This document shows, in pieces, positions 25,070 to 34,680 of a stretch of 34,680 nt of DNA (positions are counted from its first letter, which is position 1; every line of letters begins with the position of its first letter). The stretch is from Lysobacter sp. (GTDB taxonomy: Bacteria; Pseudomonadota; Gammaproteobacteria; Xanthomonadales; Xanthomonadaceae), in the NCBI GenBank assembly GCA_027306995.1, contig DAHUXS010000018.1:137426-172105 (forward strand). Direction: 5' to 3'. The position numbers and the translations under genes are program-made. Under the pieces are notes generated by a model. That model saw only the letters and a list, made by a program, of their open reading frames with translations. It ran no database searches and was not told where the DNA came from.

Positions 25070-28000
25070 ATGATCGTGCTCGAGGGCCAGCCGGCCCTGT
25101 CGCCGTTCCGCCGCGAACGGCTGGAAGCTCGCCTCCGCGCCATCGCCCCCGAACTCGGCATTACCGCAAGCTGGTTCACCTATTGGGTGCAACCGCAGGA
25201 CGGCGCCTCGCCCGATCTCATCAAGCTCGGTCGCATCCTCCAGGCCAGCCCGGACGCGCAGCCGCGCGCCGCGGGATCGATTTCCCGTTACGTCAGCCCC
25301 CGCCTCGGCACCATTTCGCCGTGGGCGAGCAAGGCCGGCGAACTGCTGCGGGGTGCGGGCTTGCCGGTGCAGCGCGTCGAACGCGGCATCCGCCTCGATG
25401 TCTCAGGTTGGCCTGCCGATGCCGCCACCCAGGCCGCGCTGTCGAAGGTGCTGCACGATCCAATGACGCAGTCGCTGCTCGACGATGTCGCCGACGCCGC
25501 GCATCTGTTCGAAGCCCATCCGCGTGCCGCGCTGGAACGCGTGCCGCTGGACACGCTCGCCGCCGCCAATCGCCGTCTCGGCCTCGCCCTGGCCGACGAC
25601 GAAGTCGAATACCTGCAACAACGTTATGGTGAGTTGCAGCGCGATCCCGCCGACGTCGAACTGATGATGTTCGCGCAGGCGAACTCGGAACACTGCCGCC
25701 ACAAGATCTTCAATGCCAGCTGGACGCTGGACGGCGATGCGCAGGAACGTTCGCTGTTCCGCATGATCAAGAACACCCACCAGCGCACGCCGCAGCACAC
25801 GCTGTCGGCGTATAGCGACAACGCCGCGGTGGTGGAAGGCTACGAGACGCGCCGCTTGCAGCCTGATCCGATGACGCACGAATGGGTGCTGAAGCCGGAG
25901 CAGGGTTCGGCGTTCGCGATCAAGGTGGAAACGCATAACCATCCGACCGCGATCTCGCCCTATGCCGGTGCATCCACCGGTTCCGGCGGCGAAATCCGCG
26001 ACGAAGGCGCGACCGGTCGTGGCGGCAAGCCCAAGGCTGGCCTCTGCGGTTTCAGCGTGTCCGAACTACGCATCCCGACGCTGCCGCAGCCGTGGGAACA
26101 GCCGCGCGTGCTCAATCCGCGAATGGCGCCGGCGCTGCAGATCATGCTGGAAGGCCCGATCGGCGCGGCTGCGTTCAACAACGAATTCGGCCGTCCCAAT
26201 CTCGCCGGTTATTTCCGCACGTTCGAAGTGGTGCAGCCCGATGGCCTGGTGCGCGCCTACGACAAGCCGATCATGCTCGCCGGCGGTCTCGGCGCGATCG
26301 ATCGCGCGCTGGTCGAGAAGCGTCACCTGCAACCGGGCGATGCGGTGATCGTGCTCGGCGGCCCGGCGATGCTGATCGGGCTCGGCGGTGGCGCCGCGAG
26401 TTCGCTGGCCTCGGGCCAGAGTTCGGAAGAACTCGATTTCGCCTCGGTGCAGCGCGATAACCCGGAAATGGAGCGCCGTGCGCAGGAAGTGATCGACGCC
26501 TGCGTCGCATTGGCCGAACGCAATCCGATCCGCAGCATCCACGATGTCGGCGCCGGCGGTTTGTCGAACGCGATTCCCGAGCTGCTGCACGATTCCGGTG
26601 TCGGTGGCGTGATCGATCTCGATCGCGTGCCCAGCGACGATCCCACGCTGTCGCCGATGCAGCTGTGGTGCAACGAATCGCAGGAACGCTACGTGCTCGG
26701 CATTGCTGCCGATCGCGTCGACGAATTCGCCGCGCTGTGCGCGCGCGAGCGTTGCCCGTTCGCGGTGGTCGGCCACGCGACCGCGGAAGAACGCCTGGTG
26801 GTGGGGTATGGCGCGACGGTCGAATCGATCGCGTTGCCCAAGGCCGAAGCCAACGCCATCGACCTGCCGATGGACGTGCTGTTCGGCAAGGCGCCGAAAA
26901 TGCATCGCGACGCGGAGTCGCCCAAGGCGCCGCGCTGGAACGAGCTCGCGACCACGGGCCTGTCGCTGCGCGATGCCGGCTTGCGCGTGCTCGCGCATCC
27001 GACCGTCGCGTCGAAATCCTTCCTCGTCACCATCGGCGACCGCAGCGTCGGCGGCCTCACCGCGCGCGACCAGATGGTCGGGCCGTGGCAGCTGCCGGTG
27101 GCCGACGTCGCAATCACGCTGGCCGGCTACGACGGCCATGCCGGCGAAGCGATGGCGATCGGCGAACGCACGCCGCTGGCGCTGATCGATGCCGCCGCGA
27201 GCGCGCGCATGGCGGTCGGCGAAGCGATCACCAACCTGTGTGCGGCGCCGGTGGACGCGCTCGAGCGCATCAAGCTCTCCGCCAACTGGATGGCCGCTGC
27301 CGGTACGCCGGGCGAAGACGCCCGCTTGTACGAAGCGGTGCAGGCGGTCGGCATGGAACTGTGTCCGGCGCTGGGCCTGAGCATTCCGGTCGGCAAGGAT
27401 TCGCTGTCGATGCAGGCGCAGTGGCAGGTCGACGGCGAGACGCACAAGTCGGTGTCGCCGGTATCGCTGATCGTCACCGCGTTCGCGCCGGTGCACGACG
27501 TCCGCAAGCAACTCACGCCGCTGCTGTCGCGTGAAGACGACACCGAACTGTGGCTGATCGGCCTCGGCGCCGGCCAGCGTCGCCTCGGGGGCTCGATCCT
27601 CGCGCAATGCTTCAATGTCTTCGGCGGCGACGCGCCCGATCTCGACGATCCGGAATTGCTGCGTGGCTTCTTCGAGCTGATGCGCGATGCGCGCGAAGCC
27701 AGCCTGCTGCTGGCCTACCACGACCGTTCCGATGGCGGCGCTTTCGCGGCCCTGTGCGAAATGGCGTTTACCTCGCATCGCGGCCTCGACATCTCGCTCG
27801 ACGGCTGGGCCACCGCGCATGACGACGATCCCTTCGAGGTGCTGTTCAACGAGGAACTCGGCGCGGTGGTGCAGATCCGCAGCGAGGACCGCGCCGAGTT
27901 CGCTGATCTGGTCGCGCGCCACGGTTTGGTCGAATGCGCGCAACGCATCGCCAAGCCGACGACCGCCGACGACATCCGCGTGCTCGCCGGTGGCAAGACT

Positions 28001-28960
28001 GTCGCCGAATGGCATTGGCACGAATTGTTCGATGCCTGGTGGGCGGTGACGCACGCGATGCAGCGCATGCGCGACAACCCGGAATCGGCCGATCAGGAGC
28101 GCGAACTCGCGCGCCGCTTCGATGCGGCAGGTCTGGTGCCGAAACTGGCCTTCGATCCCGAAGACGATATCGCTGCGGCCTTGATCGCCAGTGGCAAGCG
28201 TCCGCGCGTCGCGATCCTGCGCGAGCAGGGCGTCAACGGCCAGGTCGAGATGGCGTCCGCGTTCATGCGCGCCGGCTTCGACGCGCAGGACGTGCACATG
28301 AGCGACCTGATCGAAGGTCGGGCCACGCTCGACGATTTCGTCGGCCTCGCCGCCTGCGGTGGTTTCAGCTACGGCGACGTGCTCGGTGCCGGTCGCGGCT
28401 GGGCGACCTCGATCCTCGAACGTCCCGCCCTACGCGCGATGTTCGAGCGCTTCTTCGCCCGCTCCGACACCTTCACGCTCGGCGTGTGCAACGGCTGCCA
28501 GATGTTGGCGCAGTTGCGCGACATCATCCCCGGCGCCGCGCATTTCCCCGATCTGCAGCGCAACGCCAGCGAACAGTACGAGGCGCGCCTGTCGCAGGTG
28601 GAAGTGCCGGAATCGCCGTCTATCCTGCTGCGTGGCATGGCCGGTTCGCGCATCCCGGTGGTGGTCGCGCACGGCGAGGGCCGCATGCAGTTCGCATCTG
28701 CGGACGATCAGGCGAAGGTCGCGGTTGTGGCGCGCTATGTCGATGGCGAGGGTCGCGTCGCGACGAGCTATCCGACCAATCCCAACGGTTCGCCCGAAGG
28801 CATGGCCGGCGTGTGCAGCGATGATGGCCGCGTCACCATCCTGATGCCGCATCCGGAACGCACGCGCGTCACCGCCAACTTCAGCTGGCATCCCGAGCGC
28901 TGGGGCGACACCTCGCCGTGGGCGCGGATGTTCCGCAACGCGCGGGCCTGGGTTGGTTGA
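25070..28960 (+). CDS. purL: Phosphoribosylformylglycinamidine synthase (single-chain PurL)
   Basis: This 1296-residue enzyme matches the large gammaproteobacterial PurL (E. coli 1295). It converts FGAR, ATP and glutamine to FGAM in purine synthesis. The N-terminal PurS-like domain and linker are followed by the synthase core, with [20 protein letters not shown] and [34 protein letters not shown] at the ATP/FGAR site. The C-terminal glutaminase domain (about 1040-1296) has nucleophile C1140 in GVCNGCQM and H1261/E1263 in MPHPERTR. All catalytic parts are intact. Its stop overlaps the next gene's start as TGATG (28958-28962). Confidence 0.98.
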   Translation: MIVLEGQPALSPFRRERLEARLRAIAPELGITASWFTYWVQPQDGASPDLIKLGRILQASPDAQPRAAGSISRYVSPRLGTISPWASKAGELLRGAGLPVQRVERGIRLDVSGWPADAATQAALSKVLHDPMTQSLLDDVADAAHLFEAHPRAALERVPLDTLAAANRRLGLALADDEVEYLQQRYGELQRDPADVELMMFAQANSEHCRHKIFNASWTLDGDAQERSLFRMIKNTHQRTPQHTLSAYSDNAAVVEGYETRRLQPDPMTHEWVLKPEQGSAFAIKVETHNHPTAISPYAGASTGSGGEIRDEGATGRGGKPKAGLCGFSVSELRIPTLPQPWEQPRVLNPRMAPALQIMLEGPIGAAAFNNEFGRPNLAGYFRTFEVVQPDGLVRAYDKPIMLAGGLGAIDRALVEKRHLQPGDAVIVLGGPAMLIGLGGGAASSLASGQSSEELDFASVQRDNPEMERRAQEVIDACVALAERNPIRSIHDVGAGGLSNAIPELLHDSGVGGVIDLDRVPSDDPTLSPMQLWCNESQERYVLGIAADRVDEFAALCARERCPFAVVGHATAEERLVVGYGATVESIALPKAEANAIDLPMDVLFGKAPKMHRDAESPKAPRWNELATTGLSLRDAGLRVLAHPTVASKSFLVTIGDRSVGGLTARDQMVGPWQLPVADVAITLAGYDGHAGEAMAIGERTPLALIDAAASARMAVGEAITNLCAAPVDALERIKLSANWMAAAGTPGEDARLYEAVQAVGMELCPALGLSIPVGKDSLSMQAQWQVDGETHKSVSPVSLIVTAFAPVHDVRKQLTPLLSREDDTELWLIGLGAGQRRLGGSILAQCFNVFGGDAPDLDDPELLRGFFELMRDAREASLLLAYHDRSDGGAFAALCEMAFTSHRGLDISLDGWATAHDDDPFEVLFNEELGAVVQIRSEDRAEFADLVARHGLVECAQRIAKPTTADDIRVLAGGKTVAEWHWHELFDAWWAVTHAMQRMRDNPESADQERELARRFDAAGLVPKLAFDPEDDIAAALIASGKRPRVAILREQGVNGQVEMASAFMRAGFDAQDVHMSDLIEGRATLDDFVGLAACGGFSYGDVLGAGRGWATSILERPALRAMFERFFARSDTFTLGVCNGCQMLAQLRDIIPGAAHFPDLQRNASEQYEARLSQVEVPESPSILLRGMAGSRIPVVVAHGEGRMQFASADDQAKVAVVARYVDGEGRVATSYPTNPNGSPEGMAGVCSDDGRVTILMPHPERTRVTANFSWHPERWGDTSPWARMFRNARAWVG

Positions 28961-29793
28961 TGCCGGAACTGCCCATCATCCTGTTGCCGGTTGGCCCGGA
29001 TGATGTGGCGCTGGATGCCTGTCTCGCCGCGCTCGATGCCTCGACGCCGGCGGGCGCGCGCGTCTGGTTGATCGACGATGCCCAGGCCGGTCCGCGCAGT
29101 GCGCGCGTGATCGAGCACTGGATCGCACAGACGAAACTCGAACCCGATTACACGCGTCGCGGCCGTTCGATCGGCGAGAGCGCGCATCTGGCCGAAGCGC
29201 TCGATATCTGTGGCGATGCCGACGTCGCCGTCCTCGCCGGCGATGCCGTGCCGGTGCCGGGCTGGCTCAACCAGTTGCAGGCCTGCTTCGCGCGCGATGG
29301 CGCGATCGGCACGGCGACGCCGTGGAGCAATCTCGGCGAACTCGCGTCGTGGCCACGGCTTGGCGATCTCAATCCCTTGCCCGATGAACCGCTGCGCCTG
29401 GCGAATGCCTTGCGCGGAATGGCGCCGGTGCATCCGGAATTGCCGGCTGCGGTGAGCCATGCCGTGCTGTTGCGCGGTCGCGCGTTGCGCAAGGCCGGTG
29501 GCATCGATCATGCGAGTTACGGATCGTGGTCGGCGGCGCTGGCCGATCTCTCGTTGCGCCTTGCCGGATTCGGCTGGCGCAACGTGCTGTGCGAAACCGC
29601 GTTCGTCGGGCGCATGGCCGAAGGCGAATTGCAGGACGGCGACCAGGATGCGCTCGCGGTGCGCTGGCCGGACTGGTATTCGCGGATGGCGGCGATGCTG
29701 ATGCACGATCCGCTGCACGAGCTGCGCGAACAACTGGGGCAACGCGTCGCGACCGCCGAGCCGTTGCCGCCGCAGGCGGAGTTGTTCGAATGA
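28960..29793 (+). CDS. GT2-like glycosyltransferase with degenerate catalytic motifs
   Basis: This 277-residue protein is probably of the GT-A/GT2 fold: ELPIILLPVGPDDVALDACLAAL, a nucleotide-binding VWLIDDAQAG and VAVLAGDAVPVPGWLNQL at the usual NSD-VVPPGWL position. There D95 is followed by Ala and Val instead of a clear DxD. The acidic ED pair expected near the C terminus is replaced by YGSWSAALADLSLRLAGFGWRNVLCE. So it may be inactive, or use different chemistry, or form a complex with the next protein. Its ATG overlaps the purL stop and its stop overlaps the following GT2 gene (ATGA, 29790-29793). The target glycan is unknown. Confidence 0.75.
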   Translation: MPELPIILLPVGPDDVALDACLAALDASTPAGARVWLIDDAQAGPRSARVIEHWIAQTKLEPDYTRRGRSIGESAHLAEALDICGDADVAVLAGDAVPVPGWLNQLQACFARDGAIGTATPWSNLGELASWPRLGDLNPLPDEPLRLANALRGMAPVHPELPAAVSHAVLLRGRALRKAGGIDHASYGSWSAALADLSLRLAGFGWRNVLCETAFVGRMAEGELQDGDQDALAVRWPDWYSRMAAMLMHDPLHELREQLGQRVATAEPLPPQAELFE

Positions 29794-30623
29794 GCGGAGA
29801 CGACATCGCCGCGATCGTGGTGAGTTATCGCAGCGCGGCGACCATCGACGCCTGCCTGCGCCATCTGCGCGTGGCACGCGACGTGGCGCAGATCCGCGTC
29901 GTCGACAACGGTTCCGACGACGGCACGATGGAATGCGTGCAGCGCCATGCCGCCGTCGATCCGCGCATCCGCTTCGTCGCGAACCCGGACAATCCCGGAT
30001 TCGCGGTCGGCTGCAACCAGGGCGCGAACGACAGCGACGCGCCGTGGCTGGCTTTCGTCAATCCCGACCTGATGGTGGCGACGGACGACCTGGCGCGACT
30101 GCGCGACGATGCGCGATTGCTCGGCGAAGCACTGGTGGGCGCCGACCTGGTCGACGAATCCGGCGACCACGATCCCGCCGCGCGTCGACGCGATCCCGAC
30201 TTCGCGGCGATGTTGCGCAATCCCGTGATGCGCGACCTGTCCGTTGCGTCGAACGGCGAGTCCTTGCAGCGCGTCGCCGCGGTGTCCGGGGCCTTGATGC
30301 TGATGTCGCGCGCGTTGTTCGAGCGCATCGACGGCTTCGACCAGGAATATCGCCTGCACGCCGAGGATCTCGACCTGTGCCGACGCGTGCGCGCGGCCGG
30401 TGCGATCGTCGCGATCGACAATTCGGTCGTCGTCACCCATCTGCGCGGCGTGTCGTCGCGCTCGCGCCCGATCTTCGTCGAATGGCACAAGCATCGTGGC
30501 CTGTGGCGCTATTTCCGCAAGTTCGATGCAGTCGATCACGGGTTTGCGACGCGAGCGCTGGTGTTCGCGATGGTCTGGACAAGATTCCCGTTGGCGGCAA
30601 TCGCAAAACTCGCACGAGGGTAG
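29790..30623 (+). CDS. GT2-family glycosyltransferase (rhamnosyltransferase-like)
   Basis: This 277-residue GT-A glycosyltransferase has IAAIVVSYRSAATIDACLRHL, VVDNGSDDGTME and NPDNPGFAVGCNQGA. The NPD metal/nucleotide motif is at 91-93 (AFVNPDLMV), and AVSGALMLMSRALFERIDGFDQEY leads into HAEDLDLCRR with acidic E192-D193. This pattern is typical of WbbL/RfbF-type rhamnosyl and related transferases in O-antigen assembly. Start and stop overlaps couple it to the degenerate GT2 upstream. Its stop codon lies in the hairpin at 30620-30636 shared with the convergent gene. Donor and acceptor sugars are not determinable. Confidence 0.88.
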   Translation: MSGDDIAAIVVSYRSAATIDACLRHLRVARDVAQIRVVDNGSDDGTMECVQRHAAVDPRIRFVANPDNPGFAVGCNQGANDSDAPWLAFVNPDLMVATDDLARLRDDARLLGEALVGADLVDESGDHDPAARRRDPDFAAMLRNPVMRDLSVASNGESLQRVAAVSGALMLMSRALFERIDGFDQEYRLHAEDLDLCRRVRAAGAIVAIDNSVVVTHLRGVSSRSRPIFVEWHKHRGLWRYFRKFDAVDHGFATRALVFAMVWTRFPLAAIAKLARG

Positions 30624-30636
30624 CGATCGCCGCTAC
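30620..30636. terminator. Short hairpin carrying both stop codons of convergent genes
   Basis: GTAGCG at 30620-30625 pairs with CGCTAC at 30631-30636 around ATCGC. The stem contains the TAG of the GT2 gene (30621-30623) and the stop of the opposing metallo-beta-lactamase gene (CTA at 30633-30635). With only six base pairs and no T run it is a weak terminator candidate. Confidence 0.35.
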
Positions 30637-31577
30637 AACTCCATCAGGTCGCGGCCGACGACGATCCGCCCCTTGTAGTGCTTTGCGGCGGCATCGCGCC
30701 AGATGTCGTCGGTCAGCGACGGATCGCCACCGGGAACGAAGTGGTTCAACACCAGCGTCTTGACCCCGGCTTCGGCGGCGATGCGTCCGACCTGCTCGGT
30801 GGTTGTGTGGCTGGCGAGCAGGTGTTCGCGCAAGCGTGCGGCTTGCGATTCGGCGGCGAGGATCTTGTCGAGGGCCGGCAGGTACATCACTTCGTGCACC
30901 AGTACGTCGGCGCCGCGCGCGAGTTCGACCAGTGATTCCGATGGCCGTGTATCGCCGGAGAACACGATCGAACGATCGGGGCAATCGAAGCGATAAGCGA
31001 ACGCCGACGCGACCGGTGGATGCTGGACGAGCGCAGCCGTCACCTTGACGCGCGCGTCGTGCATCACCGTGCCCGCATGCGTCAGTTCATGCGGACGAAT
31101 CAGCGGCGCGAGCGGTGGGCGACCCTCGTCGCCGATGCGGGTGCGGATGTCGGCATCGTTCATTTCGAGGAACAACCGCGTCATTTGCGACAGCGGCGGC
31201 GGACCCCAGGTATCGACCGGATGCGCCAGGCTCCCGGCCCAGGCCAGCCACAGCAGGTTGCCGTAGTCGGCGGTGTGGTCGGAATGCTGATGGGTGATGA
31301 AGACGTTCGCGATCTTGTCGAGCGCGATCCCGGCCAGCGCAAGTTGCCGCGCGACGCCATTGCCGCAATCGATCACATAGACGACGCCATCGACGATCAG
31401 TGCGTTCGAAGGTGCGGCACGCAACGCCTTCGGCGTCGGGCCGCCGGCGGTGCCGAGCAAGACCAGGCGCGAACACTGGGGTGCTGCGAGCGACAGCTTC
31501 GGCAGTGCAAGCGCACCGAGTCCGGCAAGGCCAGCGGACAGCAGCAGGCGGCGATGGCGATCGGGCGCGTCTTCCAT
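30633..31577 (-). CDS. MBL-fold metallo-hydrolase with Tat-type signal peptide
   Basis: This 314-residue protein has the metallo-beta-lactamase zinc motif THQHSDH (H96-x-H98-x-D100-H101), further ligands in VQHPPVASAF and FSGDTRPSE, and NHFVPGG near the end. The layout resembles the RNase Z/arylsulfatase-like group of the superfamily. The N terminus DRHRRLLLSAGLAGLGALALP has twin Arg followed by a hydrophobic stretch and a likely cleavage after LSLAAP. This suggests export by the Tat pathway, so a periplasmic hydrolase rather than a tRNA-processing enzyme. The substrate is unknown. It lies 28 bases downstream of pyrF on the same strand but has its own promoter-like TAGGCT. Confidence 0.85.
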   Translation of the reverse strand: MEDAPDRHRRLLLSAGLAGLGALALPKLSLAAPQCSRLVLLGTAGGPTPKALRAAPSNALIVDGVVYVIDCGNGVARQLALAGIALDKIANVFITHQHSDHTADYGNLLWLAWAGSLAHPVDTWGPPPLSQMTRLFLEMNDADIRTRIGDEGRPPLAPLIRPHELTHAGTVMHDARVKVTAALVQHPPVASAFAYRFDCPDRSIVFSGDTRPSESLVELARGADVLVHEVMYLPALDKILAAESQAARLREHLLASHTTTEQVGRIAAEAGVKTLVLNHFVPGGDPSLTDDIWRDAAAKHYKGRIVVGRDLMEL

Positions 31578-31583
31578 GCCCGC

Positions 31584-31589
31584 AGCCTA
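31584..31589 (-). promoter_or_regulatory. Candidate -10 element directly before the MBL-fold gene
   Basis: Minus-strand TAGGCT lies exactly six bases (GCGGGC) before the ATG at 31577. This matches the xerD arrangement in both hexamer and spacing, and suggests a leaderless transcript. Confidence 0.4.
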
Positions 31590-31605
31590 CGCCATGCGCG
31601 ACAGG

Positions 31606-32421
31606 TCAGCGATGGCGGTTGATGGTGTCGCGCAGTTCGCGGGCGGCGCGCGCGGCGGCATCGGCGTAGTCGTCGCCCATCGAGGCATAGAGGATGCCGC
31701 GCGAGGAATTGATCATCAGTCCGTTGCCGTCGGCGCTGCGACCGTTCTTCACCACCGCTTCGACATCGCCGCCTTGTGCGCCGACGCCGGGGATCAGCAG
31801 CGGCATGTCGCCGACGATGCCGCGAATCACGCCGAGCTCCTCCGGGAAGGTCGCGCCGACCACCAGCGAGCAGTTGTTCGCGCCGTTCCATTCCTTGGAG
31901 ATGGTGCGGGCGATGCGCTGGTAAAGCGGTTCGCCGCCGACGTCGAGTTCCTGGAAATCGCGGGCGCCGGGATTGGAGGTGTGGCAGAGGAAGACGCAGC
32001 CGCGGTCGCCGCGTTGCAGGAAGGGCTGTGCGGAATCGCGGCCCATGTAGGGATTGAGCGTCACCGCGTCGGCGCCGAAACGGTCGAAGGCCTCGACCGC
32101 GTATTGCTCGGCGGTGCTGCCGATGTCGCCGCGCTTGGCGTCGAGGATCACCGGGACCTCGGGATGTTCGGCATTGATGTGCGCGATCAGTCGCTGCAAT
32201 GCCACCTCCCCGCCGTTGTGGGGGGCGAAGTAGGCGATCTGCGGTTTGAAGGCGCAGGCGTATTCGGCGGTGGCGTCGGCGATGTCGCGGCAGAACGAGA
32301 ACAGCGCGTCCTCGTCGTCGGCGAAGGCATCGGGGAATTTCGCGGGATCGGGATCCAGGCCAACGCAGACCAGGGTGTTGGCGGTGTTCCAGCGTGCGCG
32401 CAGTTTGGCGGCGAAGCTCAT
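31606..32421 (-). CDS. pyrF: Orotidine 5'-phosphate decarboxylase (type 2)
   Basis: This 271-residue enzyme makes UMP from OMP in the last step of pyrimidine synthesis. The catalytic motif DAKRGDIGSTAEQY begins at D94 with K96 and D99. The N-terminal CVGLDPDPAKFP, the FKPQIAYFAPHNGGEVAL segment and the ~270-residue length identify the type 2 (Mycobacterium-like) form, not the ~245-residue E. coli type. It is divergent from the SDR gene, and the 70-base gap between them carries a -10-like ATTGTG/CACAAT element usable in both directions. No other pyr gene is nearby. Confidence 0.96.
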   Translation of the reverse strand: MSFAAKLRARWNTANTLVCVGLDPDPAKFPDAFADDEDALFSFCRDIADATAEYACAFKPQIAYFAPHNGGEVALQRLIAHINAEHPEVPVILDAKRGDIGSTAEQYAVEAFDRFGADAVTLNPYMGRDSAQPFLQRGDRGCVFLCHTSNPGARDFQELDVGGEPLYQRIARTISKEWNGANNCSLVVGATFPEELGVIRGIVGDMPLLIPGVGAQGGDVEAVVKNGRSADGNGLMINSSRGILYASMGDDYADAAARAARELRDTINRHR

Positions 32422-32449
32422 GTCGACCCGTGCGTCATTCGATGCCCGC

Positions 32450-32456
32450 TATTGTG
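32450..32456. promoter_or_regulatory. Overlapping -10-like elements between pyrF and the SDR gene
   Basis: TATTGT on the plus strand (32450-32455) and CACAAT on the minus strand (32451-32456) overlap almost completely. The minus element is 29 bases before pyrF and the plus element 36 bases before the SDR gene. Back-to-back use of one A/T-rich patch could make the two promoters mutually exclusive. No -35 elements stand out. Confidence 0.3.
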
Positions 32457-32491
32457 CCAGCCTGGGATCGCCGTTTCCGGGAGAGGCAATC

Positions 32492-33161
32492 ATGAAGCTC
32501 ATCGTCTATGGCGCCAGCGGCATGGTCGGGCAGGGCGTCCTGCGCGAATGCCTGGCGGCGACGGATGTCGAGGAAGTGCTGAGCATCGGCCGCAGCCCGT
32601 TGGGGCAGGCGCATCCCAAGCTGCGCGAACTGGTGCAGGCGGATCTGTACGACTACAGCGAGGCCGCCGCGCGCCTGGCCGGCTACGACGCCTGCTTCTT
32701 CTGCCTCGGCGTTTCCGCGGCCGGCCTCGACGAGGCGGCTTATACCCGCATCACCCACGATCTCACCCTGGCCGCGGCCGAGACGCTGGTGCCGCGCAAT
32801 CCGCAGATGGTCTTCACCTATGTCAGCGGCACCGGCACGGATTCCAGCGAGCGGGGCGGGGTGATGTGGGCGCGAGTCAAGGGGCGAACCGAGAACGATC
32901 TGCTGAGGCTGCCGTTCAAGGCCGCCTACATGTTCCGTCCGGGCGCGATCCGCGCGTTGGACGGCATCCGGTCGAAGACGCCGGCCTATCGCTGGGCCTA
33001 CCTGTTCGTGGGGCCTCTGCTGGCGCCGCTGCAGAGGCTGTTCCCCACACGGATCGTCACCACCCGCGAGATCGGGCTGGCGATGCTGGAAGTCGCGCGG
33101 CACGGGGCGGATCGAAGGATCATCGAGCCGCCCGACATCCACGCGCTGGCGCGGATCGGCG

Positions 33162-33178
<17 letters not shown>
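32492..33178 (+). CDS. Atypical short-chain dehydrogenase / NAD(P)-binding epimerase-like protein
   Basis: This 228-residue Rossmann protein begins [20 protein letters not shown] with the GASGMVGQG dinucleotide loop at 7-15, then [11 protein letters not shown] and [13 protein letters not shown]. The position of the SDR catalytic YxxxK reads W126-A-R-V-K130, so the proton-donating Tyr is replaced by Trp. This is known in some small atypical SDRs and suggests binding or noncanonical catalysis rather than ordinary redox chemistry. A good Shine-Dalgarno (GGGAGAGG) lies just before ATG 32492. The last 17 bases overlap the end of convergent ettA. Function is unknown. Confidence 0.85.

Positions 33179-34680
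<1,502 letters not shown>

Noticed and set aside
26066-28297. 743-residue open frame opposite purL
   Set aside because: No domain is recognisable and purL is fully intact on the other strand. It is a GC-driven shadow.

Overview
This 34.7 kb window is a dense chromosomal segment with almost no spare DNA. It most likely comes from a gammaproteobacterium of the order Lysobacterales (Xanthomonas/Lysobacter/Luteimonas relatives). The evidence is the high GC content (by eye in the 60s percent), a fused CysNC sulfate-activation protein, and gammaproteobacterial gene neighbourhoods (pepA-holC-valS, xerD-dsbC, lptF-lptG). A single-chain 1296-residue PurL and frequent stop/start overlaps fit as well. 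I see no tRNA, rRNA, CRISPR array, insertion sequence or prophage. Species-level placement is inference.

Layout. 1-1875: end of cysD and the complete cysNC (assimilatory sulfate activation). 1951-3290: scoA-scoB, a 3-oxoacid CoA-transferase pair closed by a perfect 13-bp terminator hairpin. 3369-6274 (minus): ETF-ubiquinone oxidoreductase followed by a distinctly lower-GC GT-B glycosyltransferase, the one clearly foreign-looking gene. 6340-6915: an AlkB-type repair dioxygenase. 6912-10407 (minus): a four-gene MCE/Mla-type lipid transport operon (STAS-fused permease, ATPase, MCE protein, lipoprotein). 10479-11729: a ThrE-type exporter. 11743-13781 (minus): proS and a histone H1-like Lys/Ala protein. 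13886-15416: pssA, a 95-residue protein that I propose is a minimal HolD (DNA polymerase III psi), and rimI. 15444-20380 (minus): pepA, holC (polymerase III chi), a YqaE/Pmp3 peptide and valS. 20495-22674: lptF-lptG. 22671-23132 (minus): an RDD membrane protein. 23163-24992: xerD and a lipoprotein DsbC. 25070-30623: purL with two overlapping GT2-fold genes. 30633-32421 (minus): a Tat-type metallo-beta-lactamase-fold protein and pyrF. 32492-33178: an atypical SDR. 33162-34680 (minus): ettA, cut by the window edge.

Functional picture. Most genes are housekeeping: translation (proS, valS, rimI, ettA), nucleotide synthesis (purL, pyrF), replication and chromosome resolution (holC, probable holD, xerD), and envelope construction (lptFG, the MCE system, pssA, glycosyltransferases, dsbC). 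No obviously new multi-gene defence or mobile system is present. The items most worth following are the probable HolD between pssA and rimI, the low-GC glycosyltransferase behind ETF-QO, the degenerate GT2 partner coupled to purL, and a recurrent TANNNT-N6/7-start-codon signature that suggests leaderless transcripts.
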